This document shows, one piece after another, positions 11,311 through 24,683 of a stretch of DNA of 64,000 nt (within the stretch, counting starts at the first letter, position 1; every line of letters begins with the position of its first letter). Origin of the DNA: Aphis gossypii (Eukaryota; Arthropoda; Insecta; Hemiptera; Aphididae); contig NC_065531.1 of NCBI RefSeq assembly GCF_020184175.1, forward strand, positions 21,163,213-21,227,212. The letters are read 5' to 3'. The notes under the pieces were generated by a model that ran no database searches, had not been told where the DNA came from, and saw only the letters and a list, made by a program, of their open reading frames with translations. The translations under genes were made by a program, and so were the position numbers.

Positions 11311-13850
11311 CTCGGAACTATTATAGGTATGCACGTAATAATAAGACGTACTACGATGATGTCAATGTATATATAATAAATTATTATTGATAATTTAATA
11401 TTGTAATATTCGAAGGTTTTTTTTTTATGAATTTAAATCGTCATCGGAACGCGACGGAGTCAAATATCGACGACGCGATTTGATATTATTATTAATAATT
11501 TGTATTGTAGTATATAATAATAAAATGAAAAATATTTATTTGATGTTTGTACATAATAATAATTATTATAATATCACAAAAATACGATAAATATTATACT
11601 ATGTTCACGGTTTTTATGTGTGCGCGTTTTGTGTATGTGCAAACAATGTTTTATTGTAATAATTATAAAAAAAAAAAAACTATAATCTATTGAAACGATA
11701 AGCTTTTAATCAATGAACTTCCTCCTTTCACGCACAATCTCGTTTTGCGGGTTACGTTGTATTATAATAAAATTATATACAACAATAACAACACTCGAAA
11801 ATCGATCAGAAATACCGAAAATATTGTGTTCGTCTTGTGTTGCGGTATTCGTGCGAAATCGATTGCGAAAAATATTATAAAACGGCCATTGTACGTTTGT
11901 CGAGATTTTGTGTTTTAATTGCGATACTCGCGACGTGTACATAATATTATATTATAATATATTATTGTAATATACATAATATATACTATCATAATAATGT
12001 GTATAATTTACTTAAAAATATCGTTTTAGTTTCTATGTCGTGTACAACTATTACAATATTTGTAACTAATATAATAATAAATATATAAAGTGTAAAAATA
12101 TGTAAAACGAAATCAAACAATTTGCGGATCGCGTGCGCCCTTGCCGGTAGCGCTTCAAAGTGATGTCACCAGTATATTATATATATATATTTATTTATTA
12201 CTACTGTCATTATTTATCTTTTTTATAATTATAATAATTTTTTTTTTTTTAATGTTATATAATGACAACAGCGATTAACTTACACGCGATTCTGAGACAC
12301 CCAACGGATAGATTTTAACGAGTTTGTTTTTATTATTATAATATTCTCACTATCAAAACTTTTAAATGTTTCGATATATTTTTTTTCCGGTTTCGTGACT
12401 GAAAGGCTGACTTTATATAATATTGTTATTCTTATAAGCACTATAAACAGTGTATACATTTATATATAATTTATTTTTTATTTTTTATTATTGTTTAAAT
12501 CTGACAGTTTCGGTCAAATCCGAAGGCTTAACGGCTTTTTATCGATTTAAAACAGTTTATTGTAGCCTTCGAAATAGTTTTAAAATGCTTCTCTCCTATG
12601 TACGTGTATGGAAAAGAAAATCTAAAATCGTTTAAATCTTCCGGCGGCAGATAGTGATGTGCTTTACCTCAACAAGTGGTTCCAATCATGCACTCTATAA
12701 TGTTATACATTTTTAATTTGTCAACATCATATACACTATTAATACATTATACAATCGATCGCGTACCTATACCCAAAAAAGTATACTTTAAAATCTAGAC
12801 GTCTTAAATCAGAGAACAATTATGTAAAATTCAATAAACATTTATTATTATTGGTGTATTCAAAATATTATTATTATTATTATTATTATATATAACTATA
12901 GTTTATGAAAAAAAAATCGGGTAGTCATTGCCGTTCCCCTTGTTTTTGTACATAAAATCGATTGAGTATTATTGTGCCGTATATTGTAATAGTTTTCGTA
13001 GAAATGTTTATATTATGTTTATATTGTTTTTGTGTACACGATAAAAAAAAAATAATAATAAATAAATAAATAATAATAACAAATGCATACGACCAAAATC
13101 GCATTGCGTTATTGTCATTACTGTTGTTATAGCAGTGTGTTACGGGTTTCACTAAAAAAAACCTTATTTCAATCATACAGCTGTGTTCTATCGTTTGTAT
13201 TGCGCCGCAAGCAGCCCCGAATGTCGACGTGTGATACAAAAAACGACGTCTACACACTTATTTAAGAGAACGTTTATTCCGTCGTACATCCGCGCCGATC
13301 ACGGGCAACATTTATGTTGGATAAGATAAGTTGGGTAGACCAAAAGAAATGATCTACCAAACATTTTAACAAAAGCCGAGGTAATAATATTACCTATCTT
13401 ATTGAATAATCGTTACGCAAATAACGTAATTTTAATAATAATAATACATAAATTTTATATTATTATAATATCATTAACTATCGTATATTTTCGTATTTAT
13501 GTTTTGGAATAAATTGACTGTATATTATCTTAACGTTTAAAATGTATTTCTGAAAATACTAAAAATAGAATAAATCGTTGTAAAATTCACATTTCTGATC
13601 CGGCATTCGTTCAGCATTCGGACAATCTAGTGTTCTAGTAATTCGTATTATACTGTAGACAATTGTTGTACAAATACAATACATGATCTGAATATACTTT
13701 TTTTTCGGTTCTTTGCCTTAATCTGAAATTACGCATTTGGCTCTTTTCGTCTTTGTGTATGGGACAACGAAACTCGAGTTTTCTATTCCCCCCAAAAAAT
13801 AAATAATTAAATTTAGTTAAAAATGGATGTTTTGGAAGCAATTTAATTTA
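11311..13850. other. AT-rich noncoding stretch
   Basis: Highly AT-rich, with TA runs near 12178-12190, a T run near 12238-12250 and an ATT repeat near 12866-12890. A CpG-containing patch at about 11705-11940 holds a 78-codon minus-strand frame of no recognised family. An imperfect inverted repeat around 13325-13357 (TTGGGTAGACCA against TGATCTACCAA) could fold into a hairpin. No gene could be supported. Confidence 0.65.
12866..12890. repeat. ATT microsatellite
   Basis: About eight uninterrupted trinucleotide units in AT-rich surroundings. Confidence 0.85.
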
Positions 13851-14947
13851 CTAAACTCCCTGTGATCTGCGCCTCATCGTTGGCGGTAAACGTCGTAAAA
13901 ATGCTCCACGTCGAACGGACGAATTTTGTCGAAATGTTTTGGTGTATAAGAGTACCATGCCGACAATCGTCTTCAGTTATACTTAGGTTCTACATAAGAG
14001 GGATAGGCATGCAACATATGCGAAGAACGCTTTTACGTCCCGTATAGTCTACGGAAGAGAAGCATTTTTTTTTTCCATTCGCGGAGATACGCGTGCCAAA
14101 CACGCCATTAGTGTTGTCGGTTTTAGTTTTATCAAACCGTCCAGATTATAATCGTATTAAACTATTGCGGCCAATGTTGAGGAAGACAAATTAATAACTT
14201 ATTTCTTACAAATATACATTCATCAAGTACGCCAGTACCTACTACTTATGTCATACAAGTACAAGGAACGTTAATAAAAAATTACTCGAAAAAAAATCAA
14301 CTATAGGTACAGTAAATAATCCTATATCACACTTTTGAATCATCAATAATCGAATTATAATAATATGGTCTATGGTTAACAGTGTTAGACATTATTTTTA
14401 TTAAGTTTAAAATACGTTTTAAATATTTAACACGATAATATACGGTGTGCAGTATTGATCCGTCCGTATAATATAAAAAAAATATTTAGGTACAAACATT
14501 CAAGTATTGTATGTTATATGTATTGTATTTTAATCAACTTCAAACCATATAGATACGCAGTTCTTATTGTACAAACTTTAATCGACATTTTTGTAGGGTT
14601 TTCTCGTTTAATGCACACTCGGTTTTATTGTACTATAGTGAGAAATTGCATTCCGTTTCACTTTCGCTGCACGCGGGTATGGTACGCATAACACGTCTTT
14701 TTGTTTGAAATCAAATACGGAAAACGGTTTTTTACTTTGCGGATGCGTTTTTGGCAAGCCTTATTGTGACATCGGTTTATATAACAACACATCACAATAC
14801 GTATATACGAACGGTCTATATTTACACTCGGAATTTATCTCCCCTCCCCTCATCACTATCACTACGACTACGACAGTTATCGTTATTATTTATTATACGA
14901 TAGGACCGCATTCGCGGGGGACCTGCAGCTATATCGTTTCGGAATCG
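13851..14947. other. mixed-composition region upstream of a candidate promoter
   Basis: A small CpG-richer patch at 13860-14120 is followed by AT-rich DNA and then a rise in CpG from about 14620. No ATG-started ORF of note. The frame open from about 14705 to 15109 begins at TTG and runs through the likely promoter into a poly-A tract, so it was rejected as a gene. The 14620-14940 part may act as promoter-proximal sequence for the transcript starting near 14985. Confidence 0.4.
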
Positions 14948-14964
14948 TATATATATATAAAAAA
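14948..14964 (+). promoter_or_regulatory. TATA box of candidate plus-strand promoter
   Basis: A run of TA units ends in TATAAAAAA at about 14956-14964, placed just before a sharp rise in G+C and CpG. With usual insect spacing of about 30 bases, transcription would begin near 14985. No clear initiator is visible there. A CpG-rich leader follows and a strong donor ends it 540 bases later. Confidence 0.35.
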
Positions 14965-14984
14965 CAGACTCGCACACGCGTTTG

Positions 14985-15524
14985 CCGAGACGGAGCTTCG
15001 GAGAAATACGACGCTCGGAAGTTTTCGGGGCACGAGCACGCGCGCCAGTTTAAAAAACAAAAAAAAAAAAAAAATTATGAAAATAAAAAAACTCCCCGAA
15101 GAAAACTAGAGGAGAAGAAACCGACTGACGCGTCGTCGCGTGCACAGGATGCAATAATTTCTCGTGCGGTCCGCCGCCGCCCGGAGCCGCGCGACAAAGT
15201 AGGGACGACTTCGCGTCGCACAGGGTGTATTTTTAAACGCCGGGCGCCAACGGATATCTGCGGCGGCGGCGGTGGCATCGACGACGGCAGTCGCAGTCGC
15301 CTCGCCGTTTCGTATATAGCGACGCGTAACCGCGAGTGCAATATATAATATTGTCACGAGACGAGACGACGAAAAAAAATTGTAATTACACGACACGCGT
15401 TCGTGTGATATCGCGTAAAAATTGTGTGTTGTAGTAATAAAATTATTCTATCCGGCGCACACAAACAGAGTGTAGACGACCGATGACGACAAACCGTCCT
15501 CACGCGACGACGGACACGCACGAG
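14985..15524 (+). other. candidate first exon with CpG-rich leader
   Basis: The segment is GC- and CpG-rich, contains a poly-A tract at about 15058-15075 and short upstream ATGs near 15077 and 15148, and ends at GAG/GTGAGT with GT at 15525-15526, close to the ideal 5' splice site. CpG content falls away after the donor. TATA box, leader-like composition and donor in correct order and spacing make this the best gene-start model in the window. Whether the transcript codes for protein is uncertain. The exon could be 5' UTR of a gene whose coding exons lie beyond the window. Confidence 0.4.
15483..15524 (+). CDS. possible first coding segment, 14 codons
   Basis: An ATG at 15483 lies after an in-frame TAA near 15440 and reads 14 codons, rich in Thr, His and Asp, straight into the GTGAGT donor in phase 0. 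If the exon model is right this could be the N-terminus of a larger protein, with downstream exons entering in phase 0 (candidates in the window with such a frame are 34291 and 36289). Earlier short upstream ATGs exist in the leader, so it could also be another uORF. No family assigned. Confidence 0.2.
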
Positions 15525-17400
15525 GTGAGTACCTAACTACATAATATTATAATATAATACAAACCGATATTTTTCCGCCTCGTCGAGTGTACCTATAGTT
15601 GTTTTTACGGACCGGAAGGATATTGTTCGTTCGGTGTAAAAACCAAAATGACTACGATATAACATACCCAGGTAAAGGTCTCTCGACCGATCCGGTCGCG
15701 GTTACGTGAAACGCAACTCTACGGTGGTGCAAAACGACCGACGACTCACGTCCCCTCCCAAATCGGGTAGAACCGGTGAGATATGTATATCGGTAACATA
15801 AATCGGAAACGAGATGAAACGCAACTGCGATCACATCGTTATCCGGTTGTAAAAGCCGATTTCGGACGGCCGACGTAAAATAGTTACGCGGTGATTTTGA
15901 ATAATGCTATAATTAATATTATTCTGATAATCGTTGAATGATATCGTGCATTGGTCGATAATCTCGACGTGAGATTTTCTCAAAAAACTCACTCCTACAG
16001 GAGTTACCGTGAAAATTGTAAGACCGTTATATGCGCTTGCGACTTATAAGTTTAATTAATAAATTGTATCGAAACGTATTACCGGCTTCGGCAGAACTAT
16101 TCAAAACAAAAAGGTCGAGCGTTGTCAACCATCTACGTTGAACTTGATAATATTAATCGTAAAAATTATAATTTATAAGTCATCAGTTTATCGGATTCAT
16201 ATCCATTACCTATATATGTAGCTATTTATTTTACGATAAAATAAGTTCCGAACGCGATACTCGTTGCAGTGTGTAACTTCCGTGGGTAGATGAGTTCCTA
16301 ATATAATATATATATATATACGTGTAATACCTGTTTTAAATTATTAATCTTCTTAAAACATTATATTACTCCTTGAGTATGTAAAATTAATACGTATAAA
16401 CTGTATAAACACACAAATAAGATTTAAACAAAAATAATACTAGAGATTAGGATATATGTTGGCGCTATTATTATAACATTTATTAATTTTTTACTTAAAT
16501 AAATTCAAAATTGAAAAAAATACGTTAAGCTTTTTTTCACATATCCAATATAATATATATCTGTACGCTTCGCGGCGGATGAAAAGGTTAATAACAAATA
16601 TTAACTTCATAAATATAATTATGTACATATTAAACTGTGTAAAAAGAATCAATCTTTCCTAACCGAACGAATTTAATTAAATATATATATTTTTTTAATT
16701 TCATTTATTGTAAAACCAACGAATAAATTATATTACTTTGTGTTTCTTTTTTTTTTAAAATTCCATTGTTGGTATTTAAATTATTATTATAATTTTTTTT
16801 TTTTGACGAGTTTGATTTCAATTGCTTTATTTAACTTTGAATATTGAATTTAAGTTATTTAAATATCATAATATTATATTATTTATGTCGGAAAATTTTT
16901 TTATTTGAATTCCAACGTTACAGGTACGAACATCTCAAGCTTTTGATACTACACCACATCAGTAGTAGGTACACATAATTTGTTTTGTAACAATAATAAT
17001 ATACATAAAACATTTAATATTTTTTTTTTCAATCGTAAAATTAATTTTTAGTTGGAAGTTCGTGTCTCTTTTACATTCCAAATATAATAAAAATTACAAA
17101 AAAATAAAATTTATTTTTATTAACAGTTTACTTTGTTGTAATTATAATACGGCCAAAGACGTACATTATAATATGTAATTATTATAATAGTAAACTATAT
17201 GCCTATTGGTTTTCACGAACTTACACTATTGTGCAGTCATTTCAAATTTAATAAATATGTATTAAAACTATTGAATAGACAACAGCGATCAATCATTCCA
17301 CATAATAGTAAATCTATTAAATCTTTCCGTGTTCCGGTTTATAATCATTTTCAAACAATCGACGATATGATTCACGTATTTTAATAATATACCAACCTAC
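15525..17400 (+). other. probable intron start, mostly AT-rich
   Basis: Follows the donor at 15525. CpG stays fairly frequent to about 15900 and then the sequence is AT-rich with TA runs near 16305-16321 and 16678-16690 and poly-T near 16745 and 16793. A weak acceptor-plus-donor arrangement (TTACAG/GTACGA) occurs at about 16922. No coding frame supported. Confidence 0.4.
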
Positions 17401-17713
17401 CTACCTACATCGCGCGAATTGCGTATGTTTTATAATATTCGTATATTAACGAATACCGACGCCCCTACGTCATATCGTGAAACGCGACCAATTGTCTCGC
17501 TTGTCTCGTTTCGTTTTATAATAATAATTATTATTTTTCAACAAAAATTTTTATTTTTAACGCTTCCGGTTATAGAACAGTAGTATTAATACAGTCGGCG
17601 TCGATTTCTATTTCTATTTCAAAATCGTCGCCACACGCCCAACAATAAAACACGACGCGGTCGTTGCCGATCTGCGAGTTATTCCGATTATAATAATATT
17701 ATTTTCTGTCCAG

Positions 17714-17987
17714 TGTTTACGGGCGATGACGCGGAAAGAGGATCTTTGATATTATGCGATCTAATGTTTTAAGAGGAGTCTTAAGGTAGGCAATAACGTG
17801 CGGATTCGTTGACGCAAAAGTACTACAAGGATTTATAATTAAAGAGTCTGGACTGGTGTACCGTCTACATCACCTGAAGACAGCTGTTCGTGAAAGGAGC
17901 GCGGGATTAACACGGATTAAATCGGCGATAAAAGGTCGACATCTGAAAATGTTTACTGTATTTTTCCGACTGCGCGTGTACGAACAC
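17714..17987 (+). other. candidate 274-nt internal exon, noncoding
   Basis: An acceptor with the tract TTATTTTCTGTCCAG ends at 17713, and a GTAAGT donor starts at 17988 after CAC. Between them the sequence is more GC-rich than its flanks. All three frames contain stops (earliest within about 20 codons), so it cannot be a through-coding exon. It would suit a noncoding RNA or a 5' UTR exon. It follows the 15525 donor on the same strand. Another GT that could serve as donor lies inside, at AAG/GTAGGC near 17786. Confidence 0.22.
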
Positions 17988-19129
17988 GTAAGTCTGACGT
18001 TTTACCCTCGACAAGTGGCTTACTCGTGAGCGGGGCGAACCGCTTGATGGAATTCTACTCTTATATTTACGGAGTCAACTGTAATTAGGAGATTGGCTCT
18101 CGTGATTTTCTTTTCTTTGATCTATTTTCTCTTATCGAATAATTATGAAACGGTGAATATAATATATAATATTAATATGTATGTATTGGCACTCGTCGTA
18201 TTTCCGATTCAGATACCAATTACTCATAACTCGACTGGCTAGAACTAGTAGCATTGGAAACATGCAATTAGTTTTACGCCAGCTCTTACTTGAGCCGTCA
18301 AACGGTTTTACGACCATAACAAAGCAATGAACATAAATCACTACGGTCAGTTATATTATTAAAATGGTACGTCTTTCAATATTTTATCATTTTTATAAGT
18401 ATTAAATATTAAAATATAACGTTTAAAAAAATATATATATAATCGAACTTTTTACTGTTTAAAAGATACAATTACTTGTACGTGTGTCGTATCCATATCT
18501 TATAAACATAAAACATGGCAGATTTTCATTCATTATTCGTTAGAACCAATTTGGAATTAGAAATCTTGATTCTATAGTGACAGTGGACTTTTTATATCAA
18601 AGTTAAAAGTAAGAATATTAGGTACTTTGCTTAGTGACGGTCACATATAAATCTTTTGCCCAATAATTGAGAAAATCAAACCCCCCCACGGCCCCACTTT
18701 AACTTTTAATAAAACACCGGATGTACTCTCCTTTCTGTGTTTGTTCGTAGTTTTTACTGTACCTGAATTTATAACCGCAAATCGTGAGTATTTTTAAATT
18801 AAAATATTTTGCGGGATCATAAATTAAAATACCGTAAAAGAAAAAACGTATACAAACACACACACAGACGATTTCCTTACCATTAAATCTGTTGATAAAT
18901 GATTTTTATTTTCGAGAAAATTCACTCCTATCACGTTAAACCCAAATTCACAATATCGGTCGTGCCAAACAAAATTTACAAACTCCCCCCTCCTTTTAAT
19001 ACGCTTACACTACTTATCGTGGATATTCGCAATCGATAAGCTATATACTACAGGTAAACGCTCGTATTTAAATAATATAATATTATACGCCATGTGCCCA
19101 TGTGTACTATACACCATAATAAAATAATA
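17988..19129. other. AT-rich spacer
   Basis: Mixed then AT-rich DNA. A minus-strand frame open from 18341 to 18132 has an internal ATG near 18317 and a possible CAA/GTAAGA donor inside it, but no recognised product. A C run near 18683 and a CA-rich stretch near 18857 are simple sequence. Confidence 0.55.
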
Positions 19130-20100
19130 TCATACGTAATAAATTACAAAAATACATTGCCACCGCCGTCTGGTACGAATACCTACGTGTTTGACGACGC
19201 CGCGGACAAAAAAAAAAAAAAGAAAAAGAAAAAAAGTAACCGTAATGGCACGTCGTTCGAACTTTGAATTATTGTTTCCGGCGGATATACGAGGCGACGG
19301 CAGCGGCGGTCGCATCGGAGACGGCCTTCATCGTTTCGAACGTACGCGATAATATTGTATTATTAAATTATTATAATATAATAATACTATCGTCTTTAAT
19401 ATATATATATTATTATACGTCTTTTTACGACTGTGGCCGATCGCGTTTCATTGATAACGCGACAGCGGTGCGCTTGTCGTTTAGTTTATGCTAATATATA
19501 CACACGATGTACACACATATATATATGTATAGTGCGATTTAATTGTCGTACTTAACGACGACGACGTTATACAGTAATATAACAGCGTACATCATAATTC
19601 ATAATATTATTACTCTTATATTATTATTATTATATACAATATATACGGCCGAGACGTATTATTATAATAATACGCGCCTCGTGTAATAATATATAAATAA
19701 TGTTATACGACTGCAGCGGACGCGATGCACCGCACACTGCGCTCAATAATAATTACTATACAGCTATGTGTGTGTGTGTGTGTGTGTGCGAAATGTGAAT
19801 ACTTAGGTACCTGTAATAGCGAGTTTAGGAGAATCGATGCGAACCGAACCTGAGGACAGTCACAAAAGTCCAATTTATCGTTACGACCGAAGTGGTGTAA
19901 TATTATAAATTCGTATAACGACTACGGTTATTAAACAGGACGCGGAAAGCTGTCTGCGCTAACGTTTTAAACTTCCGTCGGCCGATTACGTCATTACAAT
20001 ATTATTATCTATATAATTTGCCCACGTAGAGTGTCGTTAAACCGTCCTACCCGTATGTAGTCGTGTCCGTTACACGGCTTGTAAACTACAACGGTGACAT
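19130..20100. promoter_or_regulatory. CpG-rich island with simple repeats
   Basis: CpG-rich patches at 19180-19340, 19430-19480 and 19545-19740 are broken by TA and TTA runs and an A run at about 19208-19220. Frames of 61-76 codons overlap on the two strands and carry no known domain. Possible regulatory DNA, based only on composition. Confidence 0.2.
19767..19788. repeat. TG dinucleotide microsatellite
   Basis: Eleven uninterrupted TG units. Likely length-polymorphic. Confidence 0.93.
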
Positions 20101-21650
20101 GACTAAAAAAAAAAAAAGAAAAAAAACGTGTAATTCTATAGGAAACTTTAAAAACACCTTTTAAGTCTGTATACATAAATATTCATATAGAGTTTGACGG
20201 AGAGTAATAATATACTGTATTATTGTACCAAAACCAATCAGTTTTATTAAAAAGTACCATTTTTTCCGTTTATTTATTTATTAAGTAAAACGTACTCACA
20301 TAGATAAAACATAAAAATACAGCTATATACAATATAATACATAATATATTAACAACAACAATATTAACTAAATAACAGTAATACTTTGAAAATTAAAAAA
20401 GCCATAAGTAAAATATTAAGTAGTATTCGTCTTAGTTCAAAAATATTATCAAAATGACAAACGAGTTAATTATATAAAGCTATTTATCAACGATTTACAA
20501 CCGTGGGTTAGGTTAGAATTCTATATTTTATCAAAATAATAAGATCTGGAGAAAACTTTATGAAATAAATAATTAAGAACCTGCTCGAGGTATAAAATAT
20601 TGTTATCAATATAATATGATTTATATGCCAAATATTTGTTTAGTCTACAATCAAGAATAAATAATCAAAAATGACCTTGAGAGCAACGAAAGTAGTTAAA
20701 TTGCATTTTTGGTTAAGTTTACTTGAAATCTATTTTCACACATTTTTGATTTTATCTACAGTCACGCCTGCAAAGTAATAAGAACTTTAAAACTTGGCGT
20801 ATTCAATATTTTGTAAACTTTAAACAAACAAATCAAAAATTCCGTTAAGTTGATCACGAGTTGAGTTCACGACGATTTCAAATCTACTTTATTGAATCTT
20901 TATCGATTGGTACGCTTAAAATATAAAACGTCTAGATTCTTATAGGTGTATTAACGGAAATCATCTGATTATGAAGAAAAGTTATCTTTTTTTTTTGTCC
21001 TTTTTCTATTCTTGATTTCGGCTTGATTCCTATGTTGAAAATACTGTTTGCAGAGATTATTAAACTTAAAAAGATATCCAAGTACTATCGTCTTGCATAT
21101 TTTCACATACATTTAATGTGATACTTTTACTCGAGGTAACAATGTTTTAGTCAAATTATGCTTAAATAATAAAATAAGATAAATATTCCTTAATGGAAAA
21201 GTTGATAAGCTACGAAATTGAAAAGTTAGTGATACACGATTTACTATGATAAGTAGGTAAAAAAAAAAAACTTGATTATAATAAATTATTATACTATACC
21301 TGTATTGTATTATTATTTCTTATTACATTGGTGCCAGTGATGTTGGGTTGTTAATCTCGTTAAGTTTTTTCTTTTTTTTTATATATATATATATAAAGAA
21401 AGTATATAAAATATTAAATGAAAAATATAATGTAATATTAGTAATGTTTAGCTTAAAATATCGCTTTTAATAAAAAGTTAACAAATTAAATTAAAAAAAA
21501 AAAAAAAAAAAATGGCGTATTGTATACAAAATAAACAAAAGTTGTAAAGGTTTTGTTAAACGGTACAACAATAACATACATATAATATTTAAAATATATA
21601 TTTTACTTTACTTATATACTTATATTTTTGATACGTTTATACACTATACA
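20101..21650. other. AT-rich, CpG-poor stretch
   Basis: Strikingly few CpGs compared with the islands on either side, no ATG frame worth calling, a TA run at about 21380-21395 and a 20-base A run at about 21493-21512. It looks like ordinary intron or intergenic DNA that has lost CpG. Confidence 0.65.
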
Positions 21651-22360
21651 TTTTGTCAACAAATTCCGCGTAAACACGCCAAACGGTCGCCTTCGGGATA
21701 CTTATATAATATATTTGGTACGCGCAGCCGAGCATCTCCTCCGGTATTGACTACGAATACGGCGAAATATCAGATCCTCTTCCGCGATCCCCTGAAATAC
21801 TCGACGGAGTGTCCAAATACTATATAAAACGATACAATATGTGTCGTCTAAACTACTGTTTGCTAAACCAAGTGCGACGTACGGTTATTATATCGGTGCA
21901 ATGGCGTACACGTAAAACGCATAATAACACGCTTACATCATATTATTATTATCGTCGAGATGAAAAATATTTTTACAAAACGGATATAACGCCGAACAAC
22001 GACGACGTCATACTGTCCGCGTCTTGTTCCGCTCAGATTTTTCGTCGATCGAGCCCAACAGTAATCCGTTTAACGCCACGAACAGAACCCGTCAATTCAC
22101 ATCGCAGAACGCGCATAAATTAAGCGAGTGTGTTTTTAACACGCTGCTATGGGCTCAACAACGTGCGATATCGAAATATACAGTGAAAGTTTCACCGATC
22201 CGCCAAATAATATTTCTGGGAAGTAAAATCGAATTTATAATTATAATCGTGTTTAGCAAATCTCGCCTTAATACGAATTCGTGTTTTGTTGCCAGTGAGG
22301 AGACTTCGCGCGATACGGAAGTTTCACCGGAATTATTAAATTATGTTCCTATATGATATT
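21651..22360. other. CpG-rich island with a long open frame lacking ATG
   Basis: A plus-strand frame is open from 21964 (after a TGA) to a stop at 22354-22356, about 130 codons with mixed composition, but it has no early ATG. The overlapping frame 21809-22123 starts at GTG. No clear acceptor precedes the frame apart from a poor AG near 21960. It could be a coding exon whose acceptor I cannot see, or a chance opening in a CpG-rich island. No domain recognised. Confidence 0.15.
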
Positions 22361-24530
22361 ATTATAATGATGTTTGCTCTGTATAATATTTAATTGAAAA
22401 ATATTGTTTTTAACGGCTTATCTCAGCAACTAATTAAATGTTTTCAATAAAACTCATGTCAGTACATTTACCTATACCTAAAAAATCGGTATTTTAAGAT
22501 TCTTTTTTCAACCTCTATATGACTCTATAGGGTGGTTTACACATGGTTAATTTCGTTATTGCTCAAGGAAATCGAACTATGTTTTATTTACCTATAAAGC
22601 AGCCATTGGTTATAGAAATAGCATTTTTTTTTTTTGTAATATCATAGACGTGCCTTGCGATGCTGCCTTTTTAACTGAAAAACAATAATGATATTTTTAA
22701 TTTATTCTTTACTGTTATTCAAATGCACAACAAAAACATAGACTCTAAAAATATATTCGACCAATTTTTACGAAAGTTACAGAGGTTGTTCTTTCAAACA
22801 TCAGAAAAGTTTAGTAATTAGTTTCTTCAACAACTTTCGAAAAATAATATACCAAGTACCCGATGCCGATTTTCCCGTGAACTGATGGTACATCGTGATA
22901 TACCGATACGTATACTATACACTAGAGTCGTTCGTTAAACGCGTTCATTTTTCCCGGTCAAAAACCGATGTACAATGTTATACGTCTAGCTTATGTAATA
23001 ATATGACCAGTGTAGCTGTCGTGTAAAGTAATCCGATTTCTTGAAGGAAACTATTCGTTTGTCCGTCGTCGGTGCGCGTGACAAGTCGTTTTGTACGGCG
23101 CTCGCGGTAAAGTATTAAAACGTATCGTTCCTTCGTGTACACGACAGTCGGCAAATATTATTATGTCATATTATTTACACAGCACCGCGCCATAGATCGC
23201 CAGCGTGTTTCTCTTTGCAAATATAGAATTTGATGAACATCGATTCGGTCCGATATTAAATACTGGATAAGGGATCAAAATATTATAACGATTCTGATCG
23301 AAATCGGTCAGTCACCCTGTACCGTAATTTTAAGTATATTCTATGATTCGTTTCTTTTTCTTTTATGTAGCCACAACGAATCTGTTTATTTCTTTTATTT
23401 AAAAAAAAAAAATAAAAAAACTGGTTCATCGTAAAAATCCCCGTTTTTACTTAATAATTTGTTGGTTTTCCCGATTATAAAAAAACAGTACCAATTCATT
23501 TCAATGTTGACCTTTTTAAAGTACGAACTAAATCCAATTTTATACCCAAAACCACCCTCAAAGCTGAAAATCAAAGCATTTTATTGACTACTTATCCACA
23601 TCAACAAAACACACACACACATCGTTGTAAAATCAATACATTCATCGCTCCGCTAAGAATCTTAAAGTTAAAAACGTTGAGAATAGTTTTATGCACGCAC
23701 CGTTTATTTTTAAAAGTGTTATTTGTTGTTGTATGCGTGGGTGTTGGTATGTTTAGTTTTCTTTTGTCACAAGTGGTGAACTCTTTTCTTTTTTTTAAAT
23801 CTCCGAAAAAGTATTTTTTTTTTTTTTTTACTCAACCCCTATCGCGAGCAAACGATTTGTTTATATTCTCAGGACAACATACACAAAAAAATACTTAAAA
23901 CACATATTGTTTATAAGTAACCACTATAAGTATACGTTGGTTTTTGCTCTTTGAATTTGTGTATAAACTTGATCGTGGCACATAATAATCATAAGACTAT
24001 TCGGTAAAAGGATTCCTGTAAATCGTCGTTTTTGTTATATTATATAGGTATATAAAGGTTAGGTATAAAGATCGTAAAGGCAGTTTGGTTAGATTTTAAT
24101 GAGCTATAGTTGACATGCAATGTATCTTACATAGTAACATAATAATTATATATTATAATACGTCAAGTAGAATACGATTTCAGCGGAACTTTCGACGGAC
24201 CGCGAGATCTTCAGCTTTGTGTTTGTCTGATATGCAGTATAATAATATTATCGAAGAAGGTCTGTCAACTAAAAACGTATACCTTATTATTGCAATTAAA
24301 AAAAAACCACGCTATAACCAATATCGATTTCTTCAAATTGTATTAATTAAGCGTGATGTATTTTAAAATTAAAGTTATAATAATTGTTTTCAAATAGGAA
24401 CAAAAATTATATTATGTTTTTGTTTAATGGAAAAAATCTTGACTGGAAACTATATACGAATTTAAAAAACTAAGATCTTCAAAAACAATTCTCAAAGCCG
24501 AAATCGTTGAGATTAGAGCGACTCCTATCC
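22361..24530. other. mixed AT-rich stretch
   Basis: AT-rich with a small CpG-richer patch at about 22860-23200. T runs near 22625 and 23815-23830 and an A run near 23401-23412. The frame at 23584-23898 starts with a non-ATG codon and is dominated by low-complexity Phe/Val. No gene supported. Confidence 0.55.
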
Positions 24531-24668
24531 CAGGGCCCGGTATAGAAGCTTATATTATATTGTTATAAATTATAATACAAATGTGTGGCATCGTGGAGAC
24601 GATTTCGGAGATTCCGAAAGACGGCAATAATATCATATTATTATATTATGTGTCGCCATCGTCAATGT

Positions 24669-24683
24669 GTCGTCGTCGTCGTC
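24669..24683. repeat. GTC trinucleotide repeat
   Basis: Five uninterrupted units within a CpG-rich patch. Confidence 0.88.

Noticed and set aside
14705..15109. 134-codon plus-strand frame
   Set aside because: Begins at TTG, crosses the TATA box and predicted start site, and ends in a poly-A tract coding for Lys.
19803..19823. Resemblance to mature miR-275 (17 of about 21 bases by eye)
   Set aside because: The seed region differs at position 2, AGGTACCT is a common palindromic word in this DNA, and the upstream flank (a TG repeat) cannot form the required hairpin arm.
23584..23898. 104-codon plus-strand frame
   Set aside because: Non-ATG start and low-complexity Phe/Val runs from poly-T.
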